Positions 9,303 through 18,509 are shown, counted from the first letter of the stretch. The stretch: 64,000 bases of DNA from Palsa-360 sp963710315 (GCA_963710315.1 CAVPZW010000009.1:124001-188000); one strand, 5' to 3'. Notes: a model not told the origin generated them from the letters alone. Made by a program: numbers and translations.

Positions 9303-10595
9303 TTAGAACATGATGCCGGCTTCAATGACGCCGCGCGGTTGGTCAGTTTTCGTTCCGAGAAGGCCGAAACCGAAGCCCGGAGTGGAACTGCCGAGGTGGA
9401 CGTAGGAGAAATCACCTCGGATGAAGAAGCCATCCTTGACGTAAGTCGGAGTCACGGTGAAGGAGAATGCATCGCTGCCGGGACCGTAAAGCAAGTTGAT
9501 GGAGTTAGGGTCCGTGGCAGATCCGCCAGCCGACTTAATATATTCCGCACGGCCTGCCAGTGAAATCCCGTGCTTGAAGTTGTAGTTGGCCAGGAGAGCG
9601 CCGCCGTTGGTGTGTGCGCCCTCAGGCGTAAATACATTCGTGTTCTTCTTCACGCCGGTGTACTGGTAGTACGGCGTGATCATCCAGTTCCCCTTGGAGT
9701 ACGTATAGATAAGGTTGTAGACCTGTGAGTTGTTTTGGAAGAGTGGCGTCGCGGGGTTGAAAGTCCTAGCATATGCCCCGGCATTGCCGCTTGCCACAAA
9801 GGACAGCGTGTTTGCCGCATTGAAGGCATACGCCAGAGAACCCGACAGGGTTGTGTAGCGATTGGAGAAGAAACCATCGTTGTAGCTGAACGCGAGGGTA
9901 AGCTTCTTGTAGGTCTCGTTGAGCTGTATGCCACGGCTGATGGCGGGTTCCTGATTCCACAGAAGTCCACGCTCGATATTCATATTCTCAAAACTGAAGG
10001 TATACTCCGCGCCGATCAACGTTGGCAGTTCGCCGACCTCTACGTTGAAATTCCCCTTGACCAGCTTTAAGTATCCCACTGGGAGAGGCCCGTAGACCGA
10101 GTTCGTGAAGCTTGTAGAAGCAGCGGGCGTTCCCAAAGAGAGTATGTTGTAAGCCCCACCTTGCAGGTAGAACTGCCACCATCCGGTGGTCTTTTGGACG
10201 AACACCTGAGCGTTGCTGAGGTCCCAGTGCGTATTCGGTCCGGAAAAAACTTCGTCTCCTTCGGTCATGCCACCGCCGCTCAGGATCCCCGTAACTTCCA
10301 GCTTGCCAAACGGGCCAGCTGAAATTTCATGCGGAATCGCGGTTGAAAGCGGCGCAGTCACTGACGGGCTTGATAACGGCATCGGGGCAGGCGGAGTAGT
10401 TGCTGGCGCCGCTGCCGGGGTCGCCGGTGCCGGTGTACCTTGATCATCCGGCGCCGCCGCAACAACTGCGGGCGTATCGGTATCGTTTCCCGCCGCACTT
10501 ACCGCCAAGCGGCTTGCTGCATGGCTGGCTGGAGCCCCAAGTCCTACCAACCCAAGTGCCAAAATTCCCAAACACACCCCATAAGTCTTCTTCAT
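9303..10595 (-). CDS. Outer-membrane beta-barrel porin (OmpL/BBP2-like)
   Basis: A 430-residue outer-membrane protein. The signal peptide (MKKTYGVCLGIL... to HAA, about 1-24) precedes an Ala/Pro/Thr-rich linker (about 40-80), then repeated amphipathic strands rich in aromatic and Gly residues (GWWQFYLQGGAYN, GYLKLVKGNFNVEVG, WMITPYYQYTG). The C-terminus ends in Phe (EAGIMF), as barrel proteins do. The layout fits putative beta-barrel porin-2. I start at ATG 10595, with GGAG 11 bases upstream; a longer frame to 10679 lacks a ribosome site. A strong terminator follows. Likely a general or sugar/ion diffusion channel. Confidence 0.82.
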   Translation of the reverse strand: MKKTYGVCLGILALGLVGLGAPASHAASRLAVSAAGNDTDTPAVVAAAPDDQGTPAPATPAAAPATTPPAPMPLSSPSVTAPLSTAIPHEISAGPFGKLEVTGILSGGGMTEGDEVFSGPNTHWDLSNAQVFVQKTTGWWQFYLQGGAYNILSLGTPAASTSFTNSVYGPLPVGYLKLVKGNFNVEVGELPTLIGAEYTFSFENMNIERGLLWNQEPAISRGIQLNETYKKLTLAFSYNDGFFSNRYTTLSGSLAYAFNAANTLSFVASGNAGAYARTFNPATPLFQNNSQVYNLIYTYSKGNWMITPYYQYTGVKKNTNVFTPEGAHTNGGALLANYNFKHGISLAGRAEYIKSAGGSATDPNSINLLYGPGSDAFSFTVTPTYVKDGFFIRGDFSYVHLGSSTPGFGFGLLGTKTDQPRGVIEAGIMF

Positions 10596-10966
10596 AGAAT
10601 GAACGACTCCTTTTCCGCTGGTAGGCCAGTAAACGAGGGCCCCGACCAGCACGAAAACTTTACGTTCTGTTAACCACACGCGTCCAATTCATACTTTTTC
10701 TCTTAGCAATCAGAAATGTAGCGATTGGGAGACGAATGGTATGTATTCGGAAACGAAATGGCTCCCTACGGGCGGAATTTTTCAAGAACCAACCCTCGAT
10801 TTGCCGCGGCTTCACAGGCATTTGAGGGCGATGGCGTTTGGGACACTGTCCGGAGGCTTCGCTGCACACCGCTAGACGCTGGGTTGGGGGTTCGATATTG
10901 ACCATCTTGAATCCAACCAGAGCGACAAAGGTGGTCCGGCGGATGAACTGCTGCTATAAATGGAAC
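10596..10966. other. Intergenic region between porin and surface island
   Basis: 371 bases between divergent genes. I see no RNA gene or repeat, and no promoter I would defend. The region must hold the porin promoter on the minus strand and the island entry promoter on the plus strand. Confidence 0.5.
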
Positions 10967-12205
10967 ATGGAGGCCAACATACCGCGCCCGACAAGGCCTT
11001 CAGCATTTTCCGATGCTCCAATAACCAATGGCCTCGCACTGGCCGCTTCGATCGTCTGTCTGTTTTACCTCTGGACTCTGAACTACAACAAGCTGGGGAG
11101 TTTCTACGATTACTCGATCATGGCGGACGCAGCGGGCAAATTCGCCGCCGGGCTGCGTCCCTTTCGCGACTTTGTCTCGCCCCTGCAATCCTTGCCGATC
11201 TGGCTGGCGCATGCCTGTGAACTGTTGTTCGGCCCGCGCTATCTTGCCCTGGCATACGGAAACCTGCTTCTGACTCTTGGATTATTCTTTATAGTGGTGC
11301 ACTATGCGCGAAAAGGATTTTCATTCCCCTCAGCGATTCTGATAGGGATGGCTGTTGTGGTGGCCTCTTCGCTGCAACATGGAATTATTTGGTATAACTC
11401 CATCGCCTTACTGCTCTTATCGGCCATCTCCCTCAAGTGTGCGGACTTGCTGCGCTCCCAGGCAATCCGCCCTCGCGACGCCTGCATGGTCGCGGCGCTT
11501 CTCCTGCTGATCGGGATGACCAAGATGAATTTCTATCTTGTGGCAATCTGCATGGTTGCCTGCTTCGCATTTGCGCGCGCCATCAGCGGCCCGCGATTCG
11601 AAAATAAGAAAAATATCGCCGGCATGTGTGCTCTTGCGGTAGCTGTGTGCTGCGCCCCGCCCTTGATCGAGTCCTTCGCCAATCACGTCGCCTTGGCATC
11701 ATGGCTTCGACAAGTCATCCTCCTGCCAGCCTCAACGAGAACAGGAACTTTGGCAATAGCCCTCAACCCCACTTTTTACTTTCAGGAACAGAACCCGTGG
11801 TATCCAGGAACCGTGCTGAGGGGGGCAGTCCTTTTTTGTTTTGCGATATATGGCTTCCTCGCATACTCCGTTGAGGAACGTTTTCGTGCGGATCAACACA
11901 GGGATGTTAAAGGGCTAATCGTACGGATTGGCATGATTTGCCTCTTCTGGGGAGCGACGCTGATTCTGGTGTTGTCGAACGTGGAAATAGAATCGCTTTG
12001 CCTGTGTTTCTGCCTGGTTGGCGTGGCTGGAATGAGAATCTCGGGCCAGTTTCCCGGGGAGAAGTGGGAGAAGGCTCTTCAAATTTCTGCAATGGTTCTT
12101 GCGGCGTACTTTCTGTTGGTCGGCGGATTGTCCCTGGCCCGGCACTCGAAGAATTTCCTATGCAGCGAACGTATTTCCCGGCGACACGATAGCAAACAAT
12201 GGTGA
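10967..12205 (+). CDS. Polytopic membrane glycosyltransferase-like protein (frameshifted near its end)
   Basis: About ten hydrophobic segments following a short cytoplasmic start (MEANIPRPTRP). GSFYDYSIMADAAGKFAAG after the first segment resembles the first periplasmic loop of GT-C fold lipid-linked sugar transferases (GT39/GT87/PMT-like). The open frame ends just after the last membrane segment with a non-membrane tail (SERISRRHDSKQW). The expected periplasmic domain continues in the next frame (12140-12614), so an indel near 12140-12165 is likely. Earlier in-frame starts exist at 10838 and 10943; none has a clear ribosome site. Function inferred: moves a sugar from a polyprenyl carrier to a surface acceptor. 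Confidence 0.65.
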   Translation: MEANIPRPTRPSAFSDAPITNGLALAASIVCLFYLWTLNYNKLGSFYDYSIMADAAGKFAAGLRPFRDFVSPLQSLPIWLAHACELLFGPRYLALAYGNLLLTLGLFFIVVHYARKGFSFPSAILIGMAVVVASSLQHGIIWYNSIALLLLSAISLKCADLLRSQAIRPRDACMVAALLLLIGMTKMNFYLVAICMVACFAFARAISGPRFENKKNIAGMCALAVAVCCAPPLIESFANHVALASWLRQVILLPASTRTGTLAIALNPTFYFQEQNPWYPGTVLRGAVLFCFAIYGFLAYSVEERFRADQHRDVKGLIVRIGMICLFWGATLILVLSNVEIESLCLCFCLVGVAGMRISGQFPGEKWEKALQISAMVLAAYFLLVGGLSLARHSKNFLCSERISRRHDSKQW

Positions 12206-12614
12206 GCCTTCGTACCTTCGTGGCGTGGAATTGTCGCGCCAAGCCTCCATCAAACTGGCTTCCATCAGCGCTGTATTAAAGAATAACAATCGTGTTCCCG
12301 TGTATTGGGGACCGGGTTTCGAGGCGATGAATCGAATCCATGGCGGAGTCACCGATCCGGCATTTCCATTGTGGTACCATCGCCTGGTCACGTGGCACGA
12401 TTCCAATATCCACGGAATCATCGATGCCATTGAGCGCTCTGGCGCGGGCTTGTTTGTCGCCGATCCATTCTGGTTTGACAATGACTCTGTCTTTCCGATG
12501 GGAGTAAAAAGCTACCTGGACCGAGATTGGGTTCTGATAGAGCGGAGCGACTCGCTCGTCGTCTATCGGAAAAAGGGGCCTTGGCAAAATAGCCCTAGCC
12601 GCGACTTCAACTAG
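12150..12614 (+). pseudogene. C-terminal periplasmic domain of the preceding glycosyltransferase, out of frame
   Basis: About 150 residues readable without their own start or ribosome site (ANVFPGDTIANNGEP ... VPVYWGPGFEAMNR ... WVLIERSDSLVVYRK). The length, position and soluble character are those of the extracytoplasmic C-terminal domain seen in GT-C transferases. It continues directly from the membrane part at 10967-12205 if one extra base is skipped between about 12140 and 12165. Together they would make a protein of about 550 residues, normal for such enzymes. No family motif falls on the junction, so whether this is real decay or a sequence error is open. Confidence 0.55.
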
Positions 12615-12756
12615 ACTGCGGGCAATAAATACAAGAGACAGAATGACCGTAGAAACCGGGTTTTAATTATCGCAATCTTGCCAATAAGCATACCTAAACG
12701 AAAGATTTGGCCTGTCTACAATCGATTACATCCGGCACTCGTTCGCGAAGAATTTC

Positions 12757-12876
12757 GGTTACACAAACCCTCATGGATAGCTAAATTCCCCTCTAAGCTA
12801 TTGAAAATGCATACCTCCCATTGGCCGCCGAATTGCCATATTGGATTGGGAACGTGTCGTTTACGTGAGTCTAGCC
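12757..12876 (+). promoter_or_regulatory. Shared upstream element, copy A (before HAD-UbiA)
   Basis: GGTTAC at 12757, TAAGCTATTGAAAA at 12794 (83 bases before ATG 12877) and CCATTGGCCGCCGA at 12818. The same boxes, order and spacings occur before the first acyltransferase (18389-18509). The first two boxes at the same spacing, and the third in weaker form, occur before the third acyltransferase (21306-21425). Together they look like a promoter or operator with a fixed leader. Which bases are promoter elements is not known. Confidence 0.7.
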
Positions 12877-14376
12877 ATGTCCACTGGAATCGCGATTTCC
12901 GGGCAAGTTTCGGCAGCCGGGCCGGGGGATGGAAACCATTCCGTCAGCACCCCCCTGGCTGTAGACCTCGACGGAACGTTATTTCGAACTGATCTTCTTT
13001 TCGAGTGCCTGTTGCGTTTGGTAAAGCAAAAACCCTGGCTCCTGGCGCTGGCGCCATTCTGGCTGCTGCGTGGCAAAGCTTATTTGAAGAGACGTGTCTG
13101 CGAGTCCGTCACGTTGGATTATAAATTACTCCCAGTGCACCAGCCATTATTGGCATGGCTCCGTGAGGAAAAAGCGCAGGGGCGGCGGCTCATTCTTGCG
13201 ACGGCTTCCAATGAACAAATGGCCGTGGAAGCTGTTGCGCACCTCGATCTTTTCGATGTCGTGATTGGCAGCGATGAAAAATATAATTTGAAGGGACCGG
13301 GAAAAGCGGCTGTCCTCCAGCGCATGTGCGTTTCAGGCTTCGCATACGCTGGAAATTCCAGCGCGGATTTCGCGGTTTGGAAACTCAGCAAGGAAGCGAT
13401 TGTAGTGGAGGCGGGCGCGCGGGTGCAGGCGCGGGCGCAGCGCCTTGGCAAAGTTACAAAAGTTTTTGCGGGCTCGGGAAATAGCCTTGCAGCCCTGGCG
13501 CGTTCCCTCCGGCCCCATCAATGGGTTAAAAATCTGTTGGTCTTCGTGCCGGCCTTTACTTCGCATGAAGGCATCCGCTGGCCGATCTTGCTCCACTCCC
13601 TAATTGCTTTTGTGGCGTTCAGCCTGTGCGCCTCTGGAACCTATATTGTTAACGATCTTCTCGATCTGGAAGAGGATCGCGCGCACGCCAGCAAACAATT
13701 CCGGCCATTCGCTTCTGGAGAGTGTTCCATCTCCACGGGTATCTTGGCCGCGGCAGTTTGCCTTATTGCTGGAATGTCGGTTGCCTTCATTTCCGGGCCA
13801 GCGCTGCCGTCACTTCTCTTGCTCTACATCGCTATTGCCACCGCATATTCCGCGCGGATCAAGCGCGTTTTGTTGCTCGATGTCCTCACGCTTGCAATTC
13901 TCTACACCATGCGGGTCATCGCCGGACACGTGGTTACCGATATTGCCTTTTCCGTATGGCTTCTTACCTTTGCGTTTTTCCTCTTCCTGAGTCTGGCGTT
14001 TTGCAAACGGGCCACCGAGCTTTTCAAGCTGAATAAGCGCCCTGAAGCAGGCAAGGACGCAGCTGTCCCCGGACGCGGCTACAGAGCGGACGACCTTCCA
14101 ATCGTCAGCGCCGCAGGATTGGGCAGCGGTTTTCTCTCTTCCTTGGTTTTCGCGCTATATATCAACAGCGAGAGCGTGAGACTGCTGTATCGCCACCCCG
14201 CCGTCCTTTGGGGCATTCTGCCTCTCTTGCTTTATTACATTTTGCGGATATGGATCGCTTGTGGACGGGGCGAACTCGACGACGATCCCATTCTGTATAC
14301 GGCAAAGTCGGCATCCACCTACTGCATCGCGATTTTGGTTGTGGCTATCGTCGTTGCTGCTACCATCAGTTTCTAG
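12877..14376 (+). CDS. HAD phosphatase-UbiA prenyltransferase fusion (DPPR-synthase-like)
   Basis: A 499-residue two-domain enzyme. The HAD hydrolase domain carries the nucleophile motif DLDGT (Asp 30, Asp 32) and ATASN. The C-terminal UbiA domain has about nine membrane segments and the polyprenyl-diphosphate motif NDLLDLEEDRAHASKQFRP from Asn 259. Such fusions resemble decaprenyl-phosphate phosphoribosyltransferase, with the phosphatase that follows it in arabinan pathways attached. I choose ATG 12877 because the shared upstream element lies at the same distance as in the acyltransferase genes, and the first residues (MSTGIAISGQ) match those proteins. A TTG at 12841 lies inside the element. 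Likely makes a polyprenyl-phospho-sugar. Confidence 0.85.
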   Translation: MSTGIAISGQVSAAGPGDGNHSVSTPLAVDLDGTLFRTDLLFECLLRLVKQKPWLLALAPFWLLRGKAYLKRRVCESVTLDYKLLPVHQPLLAWLREEKAQGRRLILATASNEQMAVEAVAHLDLFDVVIGSDEKYNLKGPGKAAVLQRMCVSGFAYAGNSSADFAVWKLSKEAIVVEAGARVQARAQRLGKVTKVFAGSGNSLAALARSLRPHQWVKNLLVFVPAFTSHEGIRWPILLHSLIAFVAFSLCASGTYIVNDLLDLEEDRAHASKQFRPFASGECSISTGILAAAVCLIAGMSVAFISGPALPSLLLLYIAIATAYSARIKRVLLLDVLTLAILYTMRVIAGHVVTDIAFSVWLLTFAFFLFLSLAFCKRATELFKLNKRPEAGKDAAVPGRGYRADDLPIVSAAGLGSGFLSSLVFALYINSESVRLLYRHPAVLWGILPLLLYYILRIWIACGRGELDDDPILYTAKSASTYCIAILVVAIVVAATISF

Positions 14377-14379
14377 CCA

Positions 14380-14748
14380 ATGGACGGATATCTCAAAAGC
14401 AAGATTTCCGCGATGGTAAGGGCCTTATTGGCCATCCATGGCGAATCCAATTCATCTTCCTCCGCTCGCTTTCACGATGTCCTTCAATTCGTTCTCGATC
14501 AATTGGATCGTATGCCCTGGTTTACCAGGTTCGCCGTTAAGACCATGACGCTGTATTTTGCTCTTACGGGGTCTATTTACAGCAGGCCTACATTTCCTGG
14601 CGGCGCGGAGAACTCGTGCAGGAAACATCTGGAGGCGTGGAGCCGTTCCACCTTGCGCCCATGCAGGGATTTCGTGAAATTCTACGCGGGAATGGTGGTT
14701 CTCTCCCTGTATTCGGACTCAAGAGCCCTTGATCGTGAGGGTCTCTGA
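14380..14748 (+). CDS. Small helical protein, probable partner of the GMC oxidoreductase
   Basis: 122 residues, predicted mostly helical, with no signal peptide. It begins 3 bases after the UbiA stop, and its TGA overlaps the ATG of the GMC gene (TGATG). The pattern of a Pro-Trp-Phe-x-Arg-Phe helix, an Arg-rich W-S-R-S turn and a final FVKFYAGMVVLSLYS helix resembles the helical segment that precedes the FAD domain in long-chain alcohol oxidase-type GMC enzymes. Here it would be a separate polypeptide. The resemblance is by eye only. The tight coupling supports a joint complex. Confidence 0.65.
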   Translation: MDGYLKSKISAMVRALLAIHGESNSSSSARFHDVLQFVLDQLDRMPWFTRFAVKTMTLYFALTGSIYSRPTFPGGAENSCRKHLEAWSRSTLRPCRDFVKFYAGMVVLSLYSDSRALDREGL

Positions 14749-16187
14749 TGGGCGGCGAAAGCATTCGTTGCCAGGTTCTGGTCATCGGCTCGGGGCCTGG
14801 CGGAAGCATTACCGCTTCCACTCTTGCCGCTCGTGGAAAAGATGTTTTGCTTTTGGAAGAGGGCGCGAACCTTCGAAGCGATTCCTGCGCGCAGTTCAGT
14901 TCCGATGAGATCGCGCAAAAATATCGCTCCGGCGGCTTGAATCCGGCGCTGGGAAAACCGAACATCCCATTCGTGGAAGGCTGCTGCGTGGGCGGCGGAA
15001 GCGAAATCAACAGCGGTCTGTATCACCGCACTCCCCCCAAAATATTGGAACTATGGCGCGATCGCTATCAAGTTCGCGGTTTGCTGGAAGAAGATCTGCA
15101 GCCGCATTTCGAGTTTTGCGAACAAACTCTTCATGTCCAACTGAACCCGGGCCGCCTCCCTGCCGCCGCTGAAAAACTTAAGACCGGTGCCGATTGCCTG
15201 GGTTGGAAATCGCGCGAGATTCCTCGGTGGTATAAGTATTCAGAGCCCGCTTCGCGTGAGCATAAGGCGGTGGGAACACGCCAATCGATGTCCGAAACAT
15301 TCGTTCCGTCGTTCCTGGAAGCCGGCGGCCGCCTGATGTCCGGCGTGCGTGCGGAAAAGCTCAAATGGGAGCGCGGCCAGTGGAGGGTAGTCGCCGTTCG
15401 CGGCAATGAGCCAATCCTCATAGACGCCGAAGCCGTGTTTGTGTGCGCGGGCGCCGTGCAGACTCCCGCATTGTTGCGCCGCAGCGGCATCCGAAACAAC
15501 GTCGGCAACTCGCTGGCCATGCACCCCACTGTGAAAGTCGCCGCGGTCTTCGATGAAGAAATCAATTCGCTGCAGCCGGAAGTTCCGGCACACCAAGTTA
15601 CGGAATTTTCTCCGCGAATTTGCATGGGCTGCTCCGTTTCCTCGAAGGCCCATCTGGCACTGGCCATGACGGACTATCCCGAATTGCAGGAAACCATCCG
15701 GCCGCATTGGAAGCAAATGGCAATCTACTATGCGATGATTCAGGGCCCCGCAACGGGAACCGTGCGCAACATTCCCTATTCGAGCGCTCCGCTCATCCGC
15801 TATTCTCTGACCCCGGAAAACATGAAGAGCCTTTCCGAAGCCCTGCGCAGCCTGTGCCGCGTGCTGTTCGCTTCCGGCGCGAAAGTCTTGTACCCCAGCA
15901 TCTCCGGCTTCGCACCCCTTACGAACGAGGGCGATTTGCAGAGGCTTCCCGCGGAATTGTCTTCGAGTACGACGAATCTCATGACAATTCATCTGTTTTC
16001 TTCCTGTCCCATGGGCGAAGATTTGAATCTCTGCGCGGTGGATTCGTTTGGCAAGGCACACGGACATCAGAACCTGTTTGTGAATGACGCGAGTCTGTTG
16101 TGCACGGCGCCGGGAGTAAATCCCCAGGGAACCATCATGGGAATCGCGCGGCGCAACGCAATTCACTTTGCGGACAACGCATCCTGA
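14748..16187 (+). CDS. GMC-family FAD-dependent oxidoreductase
   Basis: 479 residues. The dinucleotide fold motif VIGSGPGGS lies at about 12-20, with the GMC loop CVGGGSEINSGLYHRTP near 84-100. The C-terminal FAD/active-site block has HLFSSCPMG and NLFVNDASLLCTAPGVNPQGT, with the family His (HLFS) and Asn (GVNPQG). It is slightly shorter than usual GMC enzymes because the helical part is encoded by the preceding gene. It lies between a HAD-UbiA prenyltransferase and two epimerases. An oxidation of a lipid-linked sugar alcohol, functionally like DprE1 but from another family, is a reasonable inference. A long-chain alcohol substrate is the alternative. Confidence 0.85.
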   Translation: MGGESIRCQVLVIGSGPGGSITASTLAARGKDVLLLEEGANLRSDSCAQFSSDEIAQKYRSGGLNPALGKPNIPFVEGCCVGGGSEINSGLYHRTPPKILELWRDRYQVRGLLEEDLQPHFEFCEQTLHVQLNPGRLPAAAEKLKTGADCLGWKSREIPRWYKYSEPASREHKAVGTRQSMSETFVPSFLEAGGRLMSGVRAEKLKWERGQWRVVAVRGNEPILIDAEAVFVCAGAVQTPALLRRSGIRNNVGNSLAMHPTVKVAAVFDEEINSLQPEVPAHQVTEFSPRICMGCSVSSKAHLALAMTDYPELQETIRPHWKQMAIYYAMIQGPATGTVRNIPYSSAPLIRYSLTPENMKSLSEALRSLCRVLFASGAKVLYPSISGFAPLTNEGDLQRLPAELSSSTTNLMTIHLFSSCPMGEDLNLCAVDSFGKAHGHQNLFVNDASLLCTAPGVNPQGTIMGIARRNAIHFADNAS

Positions 16188-16196
16188 TTGCAGGAG

Positions 16197-17252
16197 ATGG
16201 AAAACTCAGTGAATCGAATCCTGATTACCGGCGCAAATGGATGGCTCGGCAAGCGGCTCGCTGGTCTCATTGCGCGGAGAGAGATCGATGCAGGTATCCT
16301 CTCCATGCTGCCGCCGGATCCCTCTTTGCGTTGCCTGATCCTGCCAGGGGAGAAGCCCGGCGAGCTTCGCGCGATCGGCGCGCAAGCCATTAGCGGCGAT
16401 ATCCGCAACCCTTCCGATTGCGCCGCCTTTTGTGAAGGCGCGAAGGGCGCCGTTCTCATTCACACTGCCGGAGTGATCCATCCGCGGCGAGTGAAGGATT
16501 TTTACGACATCAATGTGGGCGGCACGCGGAATATTTTGAACGCCGCGCGCGCGGCCGGCGTCAGGCGAGTGATGGTTGTTTCGTCGAATTCTCCCATGGG
16601 CGTGAATCATGCGCCGACGGACGTGTTCGACGAGCGATCCGAGTACCACCCCTACATGAATTATGGCCGCTCCAAAATGCAGGCGGAATTGTTCGTAAAG
16701 GAATTTGAAAAGGAGGGCGGGCCGGAATGCGTGATCGTGCGCCCACCGTGGTTCTACGGCCCCGACCAGCCTGCTCGGCAAACGCTATTCTTTACCATGA
16801 TCAAAAATGGAAAGGCGCCCATTGTCGGCTCCGGAAATAATCTGCGCTCGATGGCCTTCATCGATAACCTGTGCGAAGGGCTCTTGCTGGCGGCCTGCGT
16901 AGAGCGCGCCGCCGGGCAGACCTACTGGATCGCCGACCGCCGCCCGTATTCCATGAATGAAATTATCGATACGGTGGAACGGCTGCTCGAACAGGAATTC
17001 CATCTGCCGGTGGCCCACAAGAGAATGCGGCTCCCCAGCGCGGCAAGCGAAGTGGCATTCCTCGCGGACAACCTATTGCAGTCGCTCGGCGTGTACAATC
17101 AAAAGATTCACGTGCTTTCCGAGATGAACAAAACGATCGCTTGCACCATCGCAAAGGCGGAATCGGAATTGGGTTATAACCCCAAGGTGAGTTTGGAAGA
17201 AGGCATGCGAAGATCCCTGCGATTCTGCATGGAGCACGGCATTCCAATCTGA
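16197..17252 (+). CDS. NAD(P)-dependent sugar epimerase/dehydrogenase (extended SDR)
   Basis: About 351 residues. The Rossmann motif ITGANGWLGKRLAG is at about 10-23 and the catalytic pair YGRSK at Tyr 156/Lys 160. SSNSPMG supplies the Ser region, and VRPPWFYGP is the typical post-catalytic strand. It resembles NAD-dependent epimerase/dehydratase and 3-beta-HSD-like SDRs. The start is uncertain: AGGAG at 16192-16196 abuts ATG 16197, and a GTG at 16209 would have better spacing; TTG 16188 is also in frame. It follows the GMC gene directly, consistent with an oxidation-reduction (epimerisation) pair like DprE1/DprE2. Confidence 0.85.
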   Translation: MENSVNRILITGANGWLGKRLAGLIARREIDAGILSMLPPDPSLRCLILPGEKPGELRAIGAQAISGDIRNPSDCAAFCEGAKGAVLIHTAGVIHPRRVKDFYDINVGGTRNILNAARAAGVRRVMVVSSNSPMGVNHAPTDVFDERSEYHPYMNYGRSKMQAELFVKEFEKEGGPECVIVRPPWFYGPDQPARQTLFFTMIKNGKAPIVGSGNNLRSMAFIDNLCEGLLLAACVERAAGQTYWIADRRPYSMNEIIDTVERLLEQEFHLPVAHKRMRLPSAASEVAFLADNLLQSLGVYNQKIHVLSEMNKTIACTIAKAESELGYNPKVSLEEGMRRSLRFCMEHGIPI

Positions 17253-17261
17253 CCAATCCCA

Positions 17262-18296
17262 ATGACAACTGCACTGGTCACCGGCGGCTCAGGATATTTC
17301 GGAAGTCTACTCGTTCAGAGACTTCTCGAACGCGGCTATTCTGTTCGGATTTTCGACACCGTGAAGCCGCAATCCCTCAGCCCTGGATTGGAATTCCAAC
17401 AGGGAGATATTCGCGATTCTTCGGCGGTCAGCGCCGCGTGCCGGGACGTGCAGTTCGTCTTTCACAACGTGGCCCAGGTACCCCTGGCAAAGGATTCCAA
17501 ACTGTTCTGGAGCGTCAACCGCGACGGAACCCGCAGCCTGCTGGATGCCTGCCTAACTCAACGCATAAAGAAAGTCATTTACACTTCCTCCAGCGCAATC
17601 TATGGAGTGCCCAAGACCAATCCGGTTACCGAGGAAACTGTACCCTCACCCAGAGAAGACTACGGCAGGGCAAAATTGGCCGGCGAGAAACTCTGCGGAG
17701 AGGCTGTGGAGCGAGGACTGGACGTTTCCATCATTCGACCGAGGACAATTCTTGGGCATGGCCGATTGGGACTTTTCCAAATACTTTTCGAATGGATTTA
17801 CCAGGGCAAGAACATCCCAGTTTTGAACGGCGGGAAAAACATCTACCAATTTATCCACGCGGATGACTTGGCCGAAGCGTGCATCCTTGCAGGAGAAAAG
17901 CTGGGAGCCCAGGATTTCAACTGTGGCACGAACTCCTTCGGCACCATGCGCGAAGCGCTGGAGAATCTGCTCCGCCATGCCGGCACAGGATCACGGATAA
18001 AGTCGCTGCCCATGTGGCTGATGGAGCCGGCCATGAATGTCTTTTCAGCTTTGGGCCTTTCTCCACTGGGAACTTACCATTCGCTGATGTACGGCCGATC
18101 CATGTACTTTGATATCTCAAAGGCAACGCGAGAATTACATTGGAAACCTAAGTACTCGAATGACGCCATGTTCGTCGAGAGTTACGATTGGTATGTCCGA
18201 AATCGAGATGAAGTATTGAAGTCCAATAGCGATGCAAGCCGCCATAGATCGCCGGTCAAGCAGGGAATCCTCGGACTTCTCCAAAGATTCCTTTAG
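17262..18296 (+). CDS. NAD(P)-dependent epimerase/dehydratase (extended SDR), second gene
   Basis: 344 residues. Rossmann motif VTGGSGYFGS at about 6-15, YTSSSAIYG for the Ser, catalytic YGRAK at Tyr 134/Lys 138, and IIRPRTILG typical of extended SDRs. It starts 9 bases after the stop of the previous epimerase, and the two are clearly different members of the family rather than a recent duplication. It is the last gene of the run 12877-18296. Together with the UbiA, GMC and first SDR gene it would supply a reductive step in making a modified lipid-linked sugar. Substrate unknown. Confidence 0.87.
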   Translation: MTTALVTGGSGYFGSLLVQRLLERGYSVRIFDTVKPQSLSPGLEFQQGDIRDSSAVSAACRDVQFVFHNVAQVPLAKDSKLFWSVNRDGTRSLLDACLTQRIKKVIYTSSSAIYGVPKTNPVTEETVPSPREDYGRAKLAGEKLCGEAVERGLDVSIIRPRTILGHGRLGLFQILFEWIYQGKNIPVLNGGKNIYQFIHADDLAEACILAGEKLGAQDFNCGTNSFGTMREALENLLRHAGTGSRIKSLPMWLMEPAMNVFSALGLSPLGTYHSLMYGRSMYFDISKATRELHWKPKYSNDAMFVESYDWYVRNRDEVLKSNSDASRHRSPVKQGILGLLQRFL

Positions 18297-18388
18297 TTTG
18301 TCTTCCAGAGCGCGTAATCGGTCAATTTGCCCTCTCCGATGACCTGTCAACATTCGTATACACCTTCCGTCCGTTTTTAACGAGTTTA

Positions 18389-18509
18389 GGTTGCATGGAT
18401 GCCATTTAACGCCCGGATTTACCTGTAAGTTATTGAAAATGAACGCCTGCCATTGGCCGCCGACTTGCAAATTATTTTCGAGAGGTCTTTGGCCTCCGAG
18501 GTTGGAACA
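18389..18509 (+). promoter_or_regulatory. Shared upstream element, copy B (before acyltransferase 1)
   Basis: GGTTGC at 18389, TAAGTTATTGAAAA at 18426 (84 bases before ATG 18510) and CCATTGGCCGCCGA at 18450. Offsets between boxes (37 and 24) are identical to copy A. Confidence 0.72.

Noticed and set aside
12841..12876. TTG start for the HAD-UbiA gene
   Set aside because: It would place codons inside the shared upstream element; the ATG at 12877 keeps the same spacing and the same N-terminus as the acyltransferases.
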